A stretch of 64,000 nucleotides of DNA from Sphingomicrobium flavum. Its GTDB lineage: Bacteria; Pseudomonadota; Alphaproteobacteria; Sphingomonadales; Sphingomonadaceae. The stretch is from the NCBI RefSeq assembly GCF_024721605.1, contig NZ_CP102630.1, positions 2,259,501 through 2,323,500 of the forward strand, read 5' to 3'. The notes beneath the pieces are model-generated. The model searched no databases. It had not been told where the DNA came from and saw only the letters and a list, made by a program, of their open reading frames with translations. A program made the position numbers and the translations under genes. Shown here one piece after another: positions 56,643 through 64,000 of the stretch (the first letter of the stretch is position 1; every line of letters begins with the position of its first letter).

Positions 56643-58633
56643 TCGATCACCACGCCGATCCAGAAGGTGCGCCCGCGCGCCCGTTCGCGCGCACCATCGG
56701 ACTGGATGTCGCTCAAAATCTCGGCATCGGTCAGATTTTCGCCGCGCACTTCCAGCGCGAAACCCTTGGCCACCGGCCAGCGGGCAGTGGCATCGACGCT
56801 GATCGCGGCGTCCAGCTCTTCCAGATTGGCAAGATCGTTGTGGCGCTTGCCATCGAGGCGGGCCGTCAGGCCGACCCGCCGCTCGCCATCGCGCCAGCCC
56901 AGGCTGAGCGATCCGCTATGCACCGGGCTTTGCGCCGGGCGATTGCCGTCAAAGGCCGCCGCATCGCCTGACGTGACCAGGCGCGCATCGGCATAGCCGT
57001 AGAGCAGTCGCACATCGAACCGCTCGTCATACCATGCAGCATCGAACGTGATGCCACGGCTGGTGATGGCCTCAAGGTTGCGGCGCTGGGCATAGGTGCC
57101 GCCGCGCGCGACGAAACCGACGCCAGGAAATTGGCCGGGGCCCGCGCCAAGCGGGAGGTTGGCAATGGCCTGATCGAGCCGCTGGGCAAAGATGTTGGCC
57201 TTGATCCGAATGGGGCCGTTCCAGTGGATCCAGCCATCGACGCCATAGCTGGTCTCGGGACGCAGCGCTTCGTTGGCGGCGGTGGCATCGGCGCCGACGC
57301 GGAAGGGGCGATAGAGTTCGTTCAAGGTCGGCAGCCGCCAGCCGCGCGCGGCAGCCAGCGTCAGCGTGACGCGGTCGATGTCATGCTCGATCGCGGCGCG
57401 TGCGCTCCATTGCGTGCCGTCGCGCTCGTCGAATGTGCTGTCTTCAAGGCTGGCCCCATCGGCAAGCTGCTCGATCGTGCGAAAGCCGTCGGCCAGCCGC
57501 CAGAAATCGAGCCGCCCGTCGAGCGTGAAGCGCGTGACCGTGCTGCCAAGGTCGAGCCCGCTCATTAAGCTGGCGATCCGGCTATCGCCGCCGGCGCGGC
57601 GCTCGCGCGTGGGGGCGTCGTCCACAAAGAAGAAGCGTTCGGCAACACGCGCCTCGCTGCCGCGCCAGCCCGCGCCGACATGGCCGCCAACGCCCTCATC
57701 GCCCCAGCGCACCCGTCCTTCCGCGCCATAGCCTGTGGCGGGGACATCATATTGGTCAAGGACGATGCGGGTGGAGGCGCGCTCGTCATCCAATGCGGCG
57801 AAGCGGGTGTCGAACTGGCGATCCTGCCACCAGCCCACCAATTCGAAGGGCAGCGCGCCTTCGCGCTCGACGAGGCGCAATGCAAGGTCGAGGCCCTTGG
57901 CCCGATTGTCGCTGCGGTCATAGCCGCGGTCGCGCTGGTCGTCGAACCAGGCCAGGCTGGCCTGCGCCTCGATGCCCGCGACGGGCTGCACGATCCGCAC
58001 GCGGGCGGAGGCCTGGTCGGTGCGCGCGGCACGGTCGGCGGGCCCGCGATCTTCCGCCACGACCGGGATGAAGCCATCGCCGCGCAGATAGCCTGCGGAC
58101 AGTTGGACAAAACCCTTGCCCAGTGCGGTGCCCGCCACCAGCGATCCATCCACGCGCCCTTCGCCGCCAACAGCAGCGCGCGCGGTGAAATCCTCCTCGA
58201 AGATCGTGTCGATGCGAATGGCGCCGGCAACGGCCCCCGGTTCCACTACGGGCCCGTAGGAAATGTCAAACTGGTCGATCGAGGCGGGATCGAGCGCCGC
58301 GAGGTTGAGCCATCCGCCAAACGGGTCGGCCTGGGGCACGCCATCGACGCTCAGGGTCAGGCGGCTGGCAGCATTGCCGCCCAGCCCGCGCGCGGTGATG
58401 CCCTGCGATGTAGGATGGACCGAGCGGCTGTCGCTGCGGCGAAAAAGGCTGAGGTTGGGCATCAGCGTCAGCAATCCTTCGCTCCGTCCGCTGGCGACCG
58501 ATTGCGGATCGGTGCCGTCAAAAACGATGGCGGAAGGGGGGATGTCAGCGCTTTCATCGAGCCCCCGCCCGGTAATCACGATGGGTTCCTGCGCATCCTG
58601 TGCGGCAAGGGCGAGCGCGAATGCGGCGATCAT
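56639..58633 (-). CDS. TonB-dependent outer membrane receptor
   Basis: A 664-residue receptor: signal-like N-terminus (MIAAFALALAAQDAQ), TonB box-like PIVITGRG, a plug domain (TSQGITARGLGGNAASRLTLSVDGVPQADPFGGWLNLAALD) and a beta-barrel ending in aromatic RARGRTFWIGVVID. Within the barrel RGWRLPTLNELYRPFRVG is the usual receptor signature. The signal peptide looks short and poor, so a start further upstream inside ygfZ cannot be excluded. Its start overlaps the ygfZ stop as ATGA. The ligand is unknown. No substrate genes are beside it. Confidence 0.9.
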   Translation of the reverse strand: MIAAFALALAAQDAQEPIVITGRGLDESADIPPSAIVFDGTDPQSVASGRSEGLLTLMPNLSLFRRSDSRSVHPTSQGITARGLGGNAASRLTLSVDGVPQADPFGGWLNLAALDPASIDQFDISYGPVVEPGAVAGAIRIDTIFEEDFTARAAVGGEGRVDGSLVAGTALGKGFVQLSAGYLRGDGFIPVVAEDRGPADRAARTDQASARVRIVQPVAGIEAQASLAWFDDQRDRGYDRSDNRAKGLDLALRLVEREGALPFELVGWWQDRQFDTRFAALDDERASTRIVLDQYDVPATGYGAEGRVRWGDEGVGGHVGAGWRGSEARVAERFFFVDDAPTRERRAGGDSRIASLMSGLDLGSTVTRFTLDGRLDFWRLADGFRTIEQLADGASLEDSTFDERDGTQWSARAAIEHDIDRVTLTLAAARGWRLPTLNELYRPFRVGADATAANEALRPETSYGVDGWIHWNGPIRIKANIFAQRLDQAIANLPLGAGPGQFPGVGFVARGGTYAQRRNLEAITSRGITFDAAWYDERFDVRLLYGYADARLVTSGDAAAFDGNRPAQSPVHSGSLSLGWRDGERRVGLTARLDGKRHNDLANLEELDAAISVDATARWPVAKGFALEVRGENLTDAEILSDIQSDGARERARGRTFWIGVVID

Positions 58634-59322
58634 TTCTTTAGCGCAGCCTCGAGCCAGTTTGGCATGATCGCGCCTTCGGGCACGGCATCGATGCGGGCAT
58701 GCACGATTGAAAGATCGAGATCGGGATGATGGGTCCTGGCCTTGTCATGGTCGCCATGCACGACGAACAGGCGGCGGTTGACCTTGTTCCGCCAGTTCAT
58801 GCGGGCGGTGTTCTCCTGCCCGACATAGCAACCCTTGGCGAAGCTGACGCCGTTCAGCTCGGCAGCATTGGTTTCCAGCCAGAGGATATCCGCCAGTTCG
58901 GTGCGGCCCTCGCAGATGCCGAGCTTCAATCGGTGGGCGTCGTAGCCGGCTGCGGGTTCGCCCGGCTCGCCTAGCCAGCGGCGGCCCATGTCGGGATGGC
59001 GGGGGTCAGGGACGCCTTGATCGTCTTCAGGTGACCAATGGACGGCGAGGCTGTCGTCGCGCTCGATCGTGATAGGACGGCGCAGGCGATAGAGGGCGAG
59101 GCGCCGGGCAAGATCGTCGGCAGCGTCGCTTTCGACGTCGAGCAGCAGATCGTCGCCATCGCGCCAGACGAAGAAATCGAACAGGCATTTGCCCTGCGGG
59201 GTCAGCAGCCCGGCCCAGACCGGCAGCTCGCCCGCGACATCATGGGTGACGAGGCCCTGGAGGAATTCGGTGACGCCCTCGCCGGACAGGCGGACGAGGC
59301 TGCGGTTGGAAAGCATGGACAT
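58630..59322 (-). CDS. ygfZ: YgfZ/GcvT-domain folate-binding protein
   Basis: A 230-residue protein needed for iron-sulfur enzyme maturation in other bacteria. The diagnostic motif KGCYVGQE (with the functional Cys) is intact in GVSFAKGCYVGQENTAR. The N-terminal FLQGLVTHDV and LLTPQGKCLFDFFVW segments match the GcvT-like fold. It overlaps the receptor gene downstream by four bases and is divergent from pyrC. Confidence 0.94.
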   Translation of the reverse strand: MSMLSNRSLVRLSGEGVTEFLQGLVTHDVAGELPVWAGLLTPQGKCLFDFFVWRDGDDLLLDVESDAADDLARRLALYRLRRPITIERDDSLAVHWSPEDDQGVPDPRHPDMGRRWLGEPGEPAAGYDAHRLKLGICEGRTELADILWLETNAAELNGVSFAKGCYVGQENTARMNWRNKVNRRLFVVHGDHDKARTHHPDLDLSIVHARIDAVPEGAIMPNWLEAALKK

Positions 59323-59363
59323 GTCTGTTGAGCTAGGAAGCCCGTGGGCTTAAGGCAACCGCC

Positions 59364-60407
59364 ATGACCGCCGACACCATGCGCCTGACGATCCGCCGCC
59401 CCGATGACTGGCACCTGCATTTTCGCGATGGCGCGATGATGGAGGCGGTGGTGCCCTATACGGCGCGGCAGTTTGCGCGGGCCATCGTGATGCCCAATCT
59501 GAAGCCGCCGGTGACGACCGTGGAGGCGGCCCGGGCGTATCGTGAGCGCATCATCGCTGCGGTGCCGGCCGGCATGGACTTCACCCCGCTGATGACCTGC
59601 TACCTCACCGACAATATCGCTGCCGACGAAGTGGCGCGCGGCTTTGAAGAGGGCGTCTGGGTCGCGGCCAAGCTCTATCCTGCGGGCGCGACCACCAATA
59701 GCGATTCAGGTGTCACCGATGTCGCCAACCTCTATCCCGTGCTGCAGCGCATGGAAGCGATCGGTATGCCGCTGTGCGTTCATGGAGAGGTGACACACAG
59801 TGACGTCGATATCTTCGATCGCGAAGCGCGCTTTATCGACGAAGTGTTGATCCCGCTCTTGGCGCATTTCCCCGATCTCAAGATCATTTTCGAACATATC
59901 ACCACCAAGGATGCCGCCGATTTCGTGATGGCAGCGCCGGCCAATGTCGCCGCGACGATCACCCCGCAGCATCTGGTGCTGAACCGCAATGCCCTGTTCG
60001 AAGGCGGGCTTCGGCCGCATGCCTATTGCCTGCCGGTGGTGAAGCGTGAAGAGCACCGCCGCGCGGTGCGCCGGGCGGCGACCAGCGGCAGCCCCAAATT
60101 CTTTCTCGGCACCGACAGCGCGCCGCACGCCAGGGACGCCAAGGAATCCGATTGCGGCTGCGCGGGCATCTTCAACGCACCCTTCGCGCTGGAAGTTTAT
60201 GCGACGGTGTTCGAGGAAGATGGCGTGCTCGACCGGCTGGAAGGCTTTGCCAGCGTGCATGGGCCGGCCTTTTACGACATGCCGTTGAATGAAGGCACGG
60301 TGACCTTGGAAAAGGCGCCTGTCGATGTGCCGGCTGAACTATCCGCAGGTGGCGACGTGATCGTGCCCTTCAGGGCCGGCGAAATGCTGAGCTGGCGCTT
60401 CGTCTAG
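59364..60407 (+). CDS. pyrC: Dihydroorotase, class II
   Basis: A 347-residue zinc enzyme of pyrimidine biosynthesis. The first metal motif is [10 protein letters not shown], the carboxylated Lys lies in [17 protein letters not shown], further His ligands in [10 protein letters not shown] and [11 protein letters not shown], and the catalytic Asp in [10 protein letters not shown]. Length and motifs fit the short homodimeric class found in gamma- and alphaproteobacteria. It converges with the Crp/Fnr gene, with two bases between. Confidence 0.96.
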   Translation: MTADTMRLTIRRPDDWHLHFRDGAMMEAVVPYTARQFARAIVMPNLKPPVTTVEAARAYRERIIAAVPAGMDFTPLMTCYLTDNIAADEVARGFEEGVWVAAKLYPAGATTNSDSGVTDVANLYPVLQRMEAIGMPLCVHGEVTHSDVDIFDREARFIDEVLIPLLAHFPDLKIIFEHITTKDAADFVMAAPANVAATITPQHLVLNRNALFEGGLRPHAYCLPVVKREEHRRAVRRAATSGSPKFFLGTDSAPHARDAKESDCGCAGIFNAPFALEVYATVFEEDGVLDRLEGFASVHGPAFYDMPLNEGTVTLEKAPVDVPAELSAGGDVIVPFRAGEMLSWRFV

Positions 60408-60409
60408 GC

Positions 60410-61165
60410 TCAGCAGGAGTCGATCCAGGGCGCTTCCTTGCTGCCCAGCACTTCCTTGAAGTGATTTTCGACGTTGGCGTAGCATTCGCAGGCGCGATGC
60501 TCGAGCTCTTCGCGATCGGTGATGCGGATGACCCCGCGACGATAATCGATCATGCCTTCCTGTTGGAGTTGTCGCGCGACCGCGTTGATCGTGGTGCGCT
60601 GGACGCCGAGCAGTGCGGCGAGCGCATCCTGCGTCAATTCCAGCCGATCGCCCGAACGATCCTGCGCGGTCAGCAACCAGCGTGCGGCGCGTGCTTCGAT
60701 CGGGTGGAAGGCGTTGCAGGCCACCGACTGCATGACCTGGGCGAGGAGATAGTCGGCATAGCGGCAATAGAGGTCGCGCACGAATCGGCTCTCGCGCTTC
60801 ACTTCCTCGACGATGTTCATCGGGATCTTCATCGCCGCGCCCGCCACCTGTACTTCGGCGCGGGTGTAAGCGGGCAGATTGCCGCAACTGACGATGCCGC
60901 CAATCGCGCCCTCGCCGCCGATCGAGCCGACCTCGACCCGGCGATTGCCGTCAAGGTCGACCAGCAGTGAGATCATGGTGGGGTTATAGGGGAAGAAGGT
61001 ATGATCGACCTGCTGCCCTTCGGAAAAGAGAATATCTCCGACATCGAGCCGCACAAGGCTGGCATGATCCTCCAGTCGCTTCTGCAGATTTTCAGGCATC
61101 ATTTCCAGCAAGCGGTTGCCGCTGAAACTCACGCCGTCATCCAGCGAAGGCGAATAGGGCATCAT
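60410..61165 (-). CDS. Crp/Fnr-family transcriptional regulator
   Basis: A 251-residue regulator with an N-terminal cNMP-binding-like beta-roll (HASLVRLDVGDILFSEGQQVDHTFFPYNPTMISLLVD) and a C-terminal winged helix (LELTQDALAALLGVQRTTINAVARQLQQEGMIDYRRGVIRITD). The FNR N-terminal Cys cluster is absent, so it is not a classical oxygen sensor. Near the C-terminus it has Cys residues in RACECYANVENHF. The double ATG at 61165 follows GGGAG. The effector is unknown. Confidence 0.9.
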   Translation of the reverse strand: MMPYSPSLDDGVSFSGNRLLEMMPENLQKRLEDHASLVRLDVGDILFSEGQQVDHTFFPYNPTMISLLVDLDGNRRVEVGSIGGEGAIGGIVSCGNLPAYTRAEVQVAGAAMKIPMNIVEEVKRESRFVRDLYCRYADYLLAQVMQSVACNAFHPIEARAARWLLTAQDRSGDRLELTQDALAALLGVQRTTINAVARQLQQEGMIDYRRGVIRITDREELEHRACECYANVENHFKEVLGSKEAPWIDSC

Positions 61166-61263
61166 CTGTCTCCCGGTTTTCAGGCTCAACGAGGCAGATT
61201 GGCAAAAGCTCCCCATTGAAGTGGGGGCAAAGCTTCGCTAAGTGCCGCGCCTAGCCAGGGCCT

Positions 61264-61355
61264 GGAGACGTGGGTGAGTGGCTGAAACCACCGGTTTGCT
61301 AAACCGGCGTGCGGGAAAACCCGTACCGAGGGTTCGAATCCCTCCGTCTCCGCCA
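61264..61355 (+). tRNA. tRNA-Ser (anticodon GCT)
   Basis: Acceptor arms GGAGACG and CGTCTCC pair fully, with discriminator G and an encoded CCA. The anticodon stem CCGGT/ACCGG encloses the loop TTGCTAA, giving anticodon GCT for AGC/AGU. A long variable arm (GCGGG/CCCGT region) marks the serine type. The T arm is GAGGG-TTCGAAT-CCCTC. A terminator follows. Confidence 0.96.
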
Positions 61356-61362
61356 GCCCGTG

Positions 61363-61391
61363 AAAAAGCCGTCCCTTGGGGCGGCTTTTTT
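61363..61391. terminator. Rho-independent terminator after tRNA-Ser
   Basis: AAAAAGCCGTCCC and GGGCGGCTTTTT arms pair with a single bulge around TTG and end in a T run. It lies between the tRNA and the convergent thiolase gene and can act in both directions. Confidence 0.85.
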
Positions 61392-61398
61392 GTTGGGA

Positions 61399-62577
61399 TT
61401 AGAGCGCTTCGATGATGGTGGCGTTGGCGATGCCGCCGCCTTCGCACATGGTCTGCAGGCCATAGCGCCCGCCGCGGGCGCGCAGCGCATGGAGCAGCGT
61501 GGCCATCAGCTTGGTGCCCGACGCGCCGAGCGGATGGCCGAGCGCGATGGCACCGCCATGGACGTTGAGCCTGGCGGGATCGGCGCCTGTCTCCCTCAGC
61601 CAGGCCAGTGGCACGGTCGCGAAGGCTTCATTGACTTCATAAAGGTCGATGTCGTCATGGCGACGCCCAGCGCGCTCGAGGACCCTGGCCGTCGCGGACA
61701 CGGGCTCCATCAGCATGATGACGGGATCGCCGGCGGTGACCGCAAGCGCATCGACGCGGGCAATGGGGGTGAGGTTGTGCGCCTTGAGCGCCCGCTCGCT
61801 CACCAGCAGGACGCCCGAGGCGCCGTCGCAAATCTGGCTGGCATTGCCGGCCGTGATGACCCCGCCAGCGGCAAGCGGTGCCAGGCTGGCGAGGCCTTCC
61901 ATGCTGGCATCGCGCCGCACCCCTTCGTCGGCGACATGGCGGATAGCGTGGCCTTCCTTGTCGATCCCATCAAGCGGCAGGATTTCGGCATCGAACGCGC
62001 CCGCATCGGCGGCGGCGGCGGCCTTGCGGTGGCTGTCGAGCGCGAAGGCGTCGAGTGCTTCGCGGGTCATGGCGTAGCGGTCGGCGATCATCTGCGCGCC
62101 GGTAAATTGCGAGAATTGGTCGACCCCGAAGCGATCCTTGATCGCCTGGCTCCACGGCCCGGTGCCGAGGCCCGCCTGCATGGGCAGGAGGAAGGGGGTA
62201 CCCATCGGCACGCGGGTCATGCTTTCAACGCCTGCGGCGATGACGATGTCCTGCGTCCCGCTCATGATCGCCTGCGCCGCGAAATGAAGCGATTGCTGGG
62301 AAGAGCCGCATTGGCGGTCGATGGTCACGGCCGGCACGCTTTGCGGCAGGCGCGAGGCGAGAACGCAGCTGCGCCCGACATGAAAACTTTGTTCGCCCAC
62401 CTGGCTGACGCAGCCCATGATGACATCGTCGATCGCAGCAGGATCCACCCCGCTTTCATCGACCAGCGCATCGAGGATGCGGGCGCCCAGATCGACCGGA
62501 TGCCAGTCGCGCAGCGCGCCGCCGCGTTTGGCGCCAGCGGTCCGTTTGGCGGCGACGATATAGGCCGGTGAGGTCAT
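61399..62577 (-). CDS. Acetyl-CoA C-acyltransferase (thiolase)
   Basis: A 392-residue thiolase. The nucleophile is Cys90 in IDRQCGSSQQSLHFAA. The His is in HGGAIALGHPLGASGTK and the second Cys in QTMCEGGGIANATI. The DRQCGSSQQ variant of the nucleophile loop is common in beta-oxidation-type or unspecified acetyl-CoA acyltransferases rather than strict biosynthetic acetoacetyl-CoA thiolase. Substrate chain length is not clear from sequence. It is monocistronic and converges with the tRNA. Confidence 0.93.
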   Translation of the reverse strand: MTSPAYIVAAKRTAGAKRGGALRDWHPVDLGARILDALVDESGVDPAAIDDVIMGCVSQVGEQSFHVGRSCVLASRLPQSVPAVTIDRQCGSSQQSLHFAAQAIMSGTQDIVIAAGVESMTRVPMGTPFLLPMQAGLGTGPWSQAIKDRFGVDQFSQFTGAQMIADRYAMTREALDAFALDSHRKAAAAADAGAFDAEILPLDGIDKEGHAIRHVADEGVRRDASMEGLASLAPLAAGGVITAGNASQICDGASGVLLVSERALKAHNLTPIARVDALAVTAGDPVIMLMEPVSATARVLERAGRRHDDIDLYEVNEAFATVPLAWLRETGADPARLNVHGGAIALGHPLGASGTKLMATLLHALRARGGRYGLQTMCEGGGIANATIIEAL

Positions 62578-62670
62578 GGCAGGGCGAGGTCCTTTCCAAA
62601 GGCATGGAACAGTGTCGGCCAGCCGACAGTTATTTTCCCGTCCAGCCCTTCATAGCAGAGGAAATCGGGC

Positions 62671-63231
62671 ATGCCACAGCCACCGCAGCCATTGCTCGAT
62701 TATATCGAAGGGTCGAGGCTCGCACTGACATTGGCCGACCCCTCGCTAGAGGATACGCCGCTCATTCGCTGCAACGAGGCCTTCCTGGATTTGACGCAGC
62801 GCCCGCGCGAAGAGTTGATCGGCCGGAATTGCCGAGTGTTGCAACACGGCCATCACAAACAGCCGGCGCTGGACAAGATCCGTGCCTATCTTGCCTCGGA
62901 CGACCAGCGTTCGCTGCGGGTGCAGCTGGTCAATTTCCGCGCTGACGGGACGCCGTTCATCAACATGCTGACCCTCTCACGGGTCTGTGACGAGCGAGAG
63001 CGGACCTGTTATTTCTTTGCCAGCCAGTTCGATGTGAGTGCCTCCTCGGCCCAGTCGCTAACCGATTATGAGCGGCAATTGATGGACATGCTCGATCGTC
63101 CGCTCAGCCCGCGCAGAGATCATAATCTCTACATCTTGAGCTCGATCCAGATGGTGGCCGACGCCGCCGCCACGGTCGCCAAGGCAAGGCTGACGATCGC
63201 CAATATCGAGGTCGATGACGGCCTGTTCTAA
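62671..63231 (+). CDS. Short LOV-domain photoreceptor protein
   Basis: A 186-residue protein consisting of a PAS/LOV core and a helical C-terminal extension. The LOV signature GRNCRVLQ has Cys54 in place to form the flavin adduct under blue light. Downstream VNFRADGTPFINMLTLSRV and RTCYFFASQFDVS match flavin-contact strands. No output domain is fused; the last 60 residues (LTDYERQLMDMLDRPLSPRRDHNLYILSSIQMVADAAA) may recruit partners. The CheB-type gene follows 42 bases downstream, possibly in the same operon. Confidence 0.85.
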   Translation: MPQPPQPLLDYIEGSRLALTLADPSLEDTPLIRCNEAFLDLTQRPREELIGRNCRVLQHGHHKQPALDKIRAYLASDDQRSLRVQLVNFRADGTPFINMLTLSRVCDERERTCYFFASQFDVSASSAQSLTDYERQLMDMLDRPLSPRRDHNLYILSSIQMVADAAATVAKARLTIANIEVDDGLF

Positions 63232-63273
63232 AGAGGACTGGAAAAAAGCATTTCGTGGCCGTATCAATGCGCC

Positions 63274-64000
63274 ATGGGCGATAGTCATGAAGAGTTGGCG
63301 CCCGCCAGTACGCGTGAAGAAGAGGGCAGGATTCCGATTGTCGGGATCGGTGCTTCGGCAGGGGGACTGGAAGCGCTGAGAGAAATGCTGGGGGCAGCGA
63401 ACGGCCCGACCGGCATGGCGTTTGTCATCATCCAGCATCTGGACCCCAATCATAACAGCCTGATGGACCAGTTGCTGGCGCGCGAAACTTCGCTCAACGT
63501 GGCGCAGGTGAAGGGCGGCGAACTGCCTTTGCCAGACCATGTCTATATCATTCCCCCGGGTCACAATCTGGCGCTGATCGACGGTCAGCTGCAATTGCGC
63601 GATTTCGAACGGCCACGCGGGATGCGCCGCCCGATCGACGATTTCTTTGAAACATTGGCGGAAGATCATGAAACGCAGGCAGCCTGTGTCATCATGTCGG
63701 GCACGGGCGCCGACGGGGCCGTCGGCCTGCGCGCCATCAAGGAGCATGGCGGTATCGCGATCGCGCAGGAGCCGACCAGCGCGCGCTATGACGGGATGCC
63801 GCTTGCGGCCGTGGCCACCGGCCAGATCGACTTTATCTGCGAACCTGCCGAAATCATCAGCACGTTGCACGACTATTTCTCGCGCCGGTTGGGCGCCGAT
63901 GGCATTGGCGAGGAAGCCGCCAAGGTCGCGCACAATATCGACCAGTTGTGCGAAGTGCTGCGCAACGCCGTGGGGCATGATTTTTCGGGCTATAAGCGCT
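63274..64000 (+). CDS. CheB-CheR type signalling protein (3' truncated by window)
   Basis: The first 242 residues of a longer protein. A CheB methylesterase domain is complete: Ser28 in GIGASAGGLEAL, His55 in FVIIQHLDPNH and Asp147 in MSGTGADGAVGLR form the triad. After a linker (VAHNIDQLCEVLRNAVGHDFSGYK) the start of a CheR methyltransferase domain is visible. CheB-CheR fusions often continue with PAS and HWE kinase or other output domains, which would lie beyond base 64000. The LOV gene upstream suggests a light-linked function, an inference from proximity only. Confidence 0.85.
   Translation, partial: MGDSHEELAPASTREEEGRIPIVGIGASAGGLEALREMLGAANGPTGMAFVIIQHLDPNHNSLMDQLLARETSLNVAQVKGGELPLPDHVYIIPPGHNLALIDGQLQLRDFERPRGMRRPIDDFFETLAEDHETQAACVIMSGTGADGAVGLRAIKEHGGIAIAQEPTSARYDGMPLAAVATGQIDFICEPAEIISTLHDYFSRRLGADGIGEEAAKVAHNIDQLCEVLRNAVGHDFSGYKR

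Noticed and set aside
56639-58633. TonB-dependent receptor as a dedicated lasso peptide importer
   Set aside because: It is 50 kb from the lasso locus, with no isopeptidase or regulator beside it. The link would be guesswork.
62613-62638. GGAAC...GTT resemblance to an EcfG general-stress promoter upstream of the LOV gene
   Set aside because: The -10-like part reads CAGTT rather than CGTT with the right spacing, so the match is too weak to claim.

Overview
The window looks like a chromosomal segment of a sphingomonad (Alphaproteobacteria, Sphingomonadales). Composition is GC-rich throughout. Housekeeping genes are of alphaproteobacterial type: purEK, lepA, a 41-residue L36 protein, SspB, class II fumarase, AcnA, YgfZ, class II dihydroorotase and a DUF2585 protein. 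Signal peptides, TonB-receptor style and dispersed palindromic repeats also fit sphingomonads. The genus cannot be fixed from this sequence alone.

Region 1 (1-6.6 kb): the 3' end of purT and two small exported proteins lead into a lasso-peptide locus. On the minus strand the order is RRE/PqqD-like protein, ABC exporter, precursor peptide, asparagine-synthetase-like cyclase and transglutaminase-like leader peptidase, all tightly coupled. The precursor is only 41 codons (3453-3578) and overlaps the 5' end of the cyclase gene. Its predicted core is GGSTRNGEGGPRRKS, with a Gly1-Glu8 ring and a C-terminal Ser. A divergent HPr-kinase-like gene suggests the terminal Ser is phosphorylated, as in paeninodin-type systems. 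This is the most interesting content of the window.

Region 2 (6.4-18.2 kb): rpmJ, a secreted M28 peptidase, a cytosolic-carboxypeptidase-like M14 enzyme, gpmA, a diguanylate cyclase, purEK, a fused M16 protease, a DUF1206 membrane protein and lepA.

Region 3 (18.2-22.4 kb) is accessory. A low-GC single-chain type IIG restriction-modification gene is flanked by an inverted pair of REP-like elements. Next to it lies a decayed HTH-type gene interrupted by three palindromic or inverted-repeat elements.

Region 4 (22.4-46.9 kb): a hybrid histidine kinase, a DUF4403 lipoprotein, a CadC-like regulator, YghU glutathione transferase, a GGDEF-EAL protein, an M1 aminopeptidase, a LytS/LytTR pair, a PEP-mutase-family enzyme, a MATE exporter, two paralogous secreted proteins, an ABC-2 exporter, queG, a DUF5694 protein and an adenosine-kinase-like enzyme.

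Region 5 (46.9-64 kb): two amino-acid-type transporters, HIT protein, SspB, fumC, acnA, a rhodanese lipoprotein, a TonB-dependent receptor, ygfZ, pyrC, a Crp/Fnr regulator, tRNA-Ser(GCT), a thiolase, a short LOV photoreceptor and the start of a CheB-CheR type signalling protein cut by the window end.

No CRISPR array, rRNA operon, prophage or intact insertion sequence was seen. Gene calls come from reading translations and motifs. No database search was possible.
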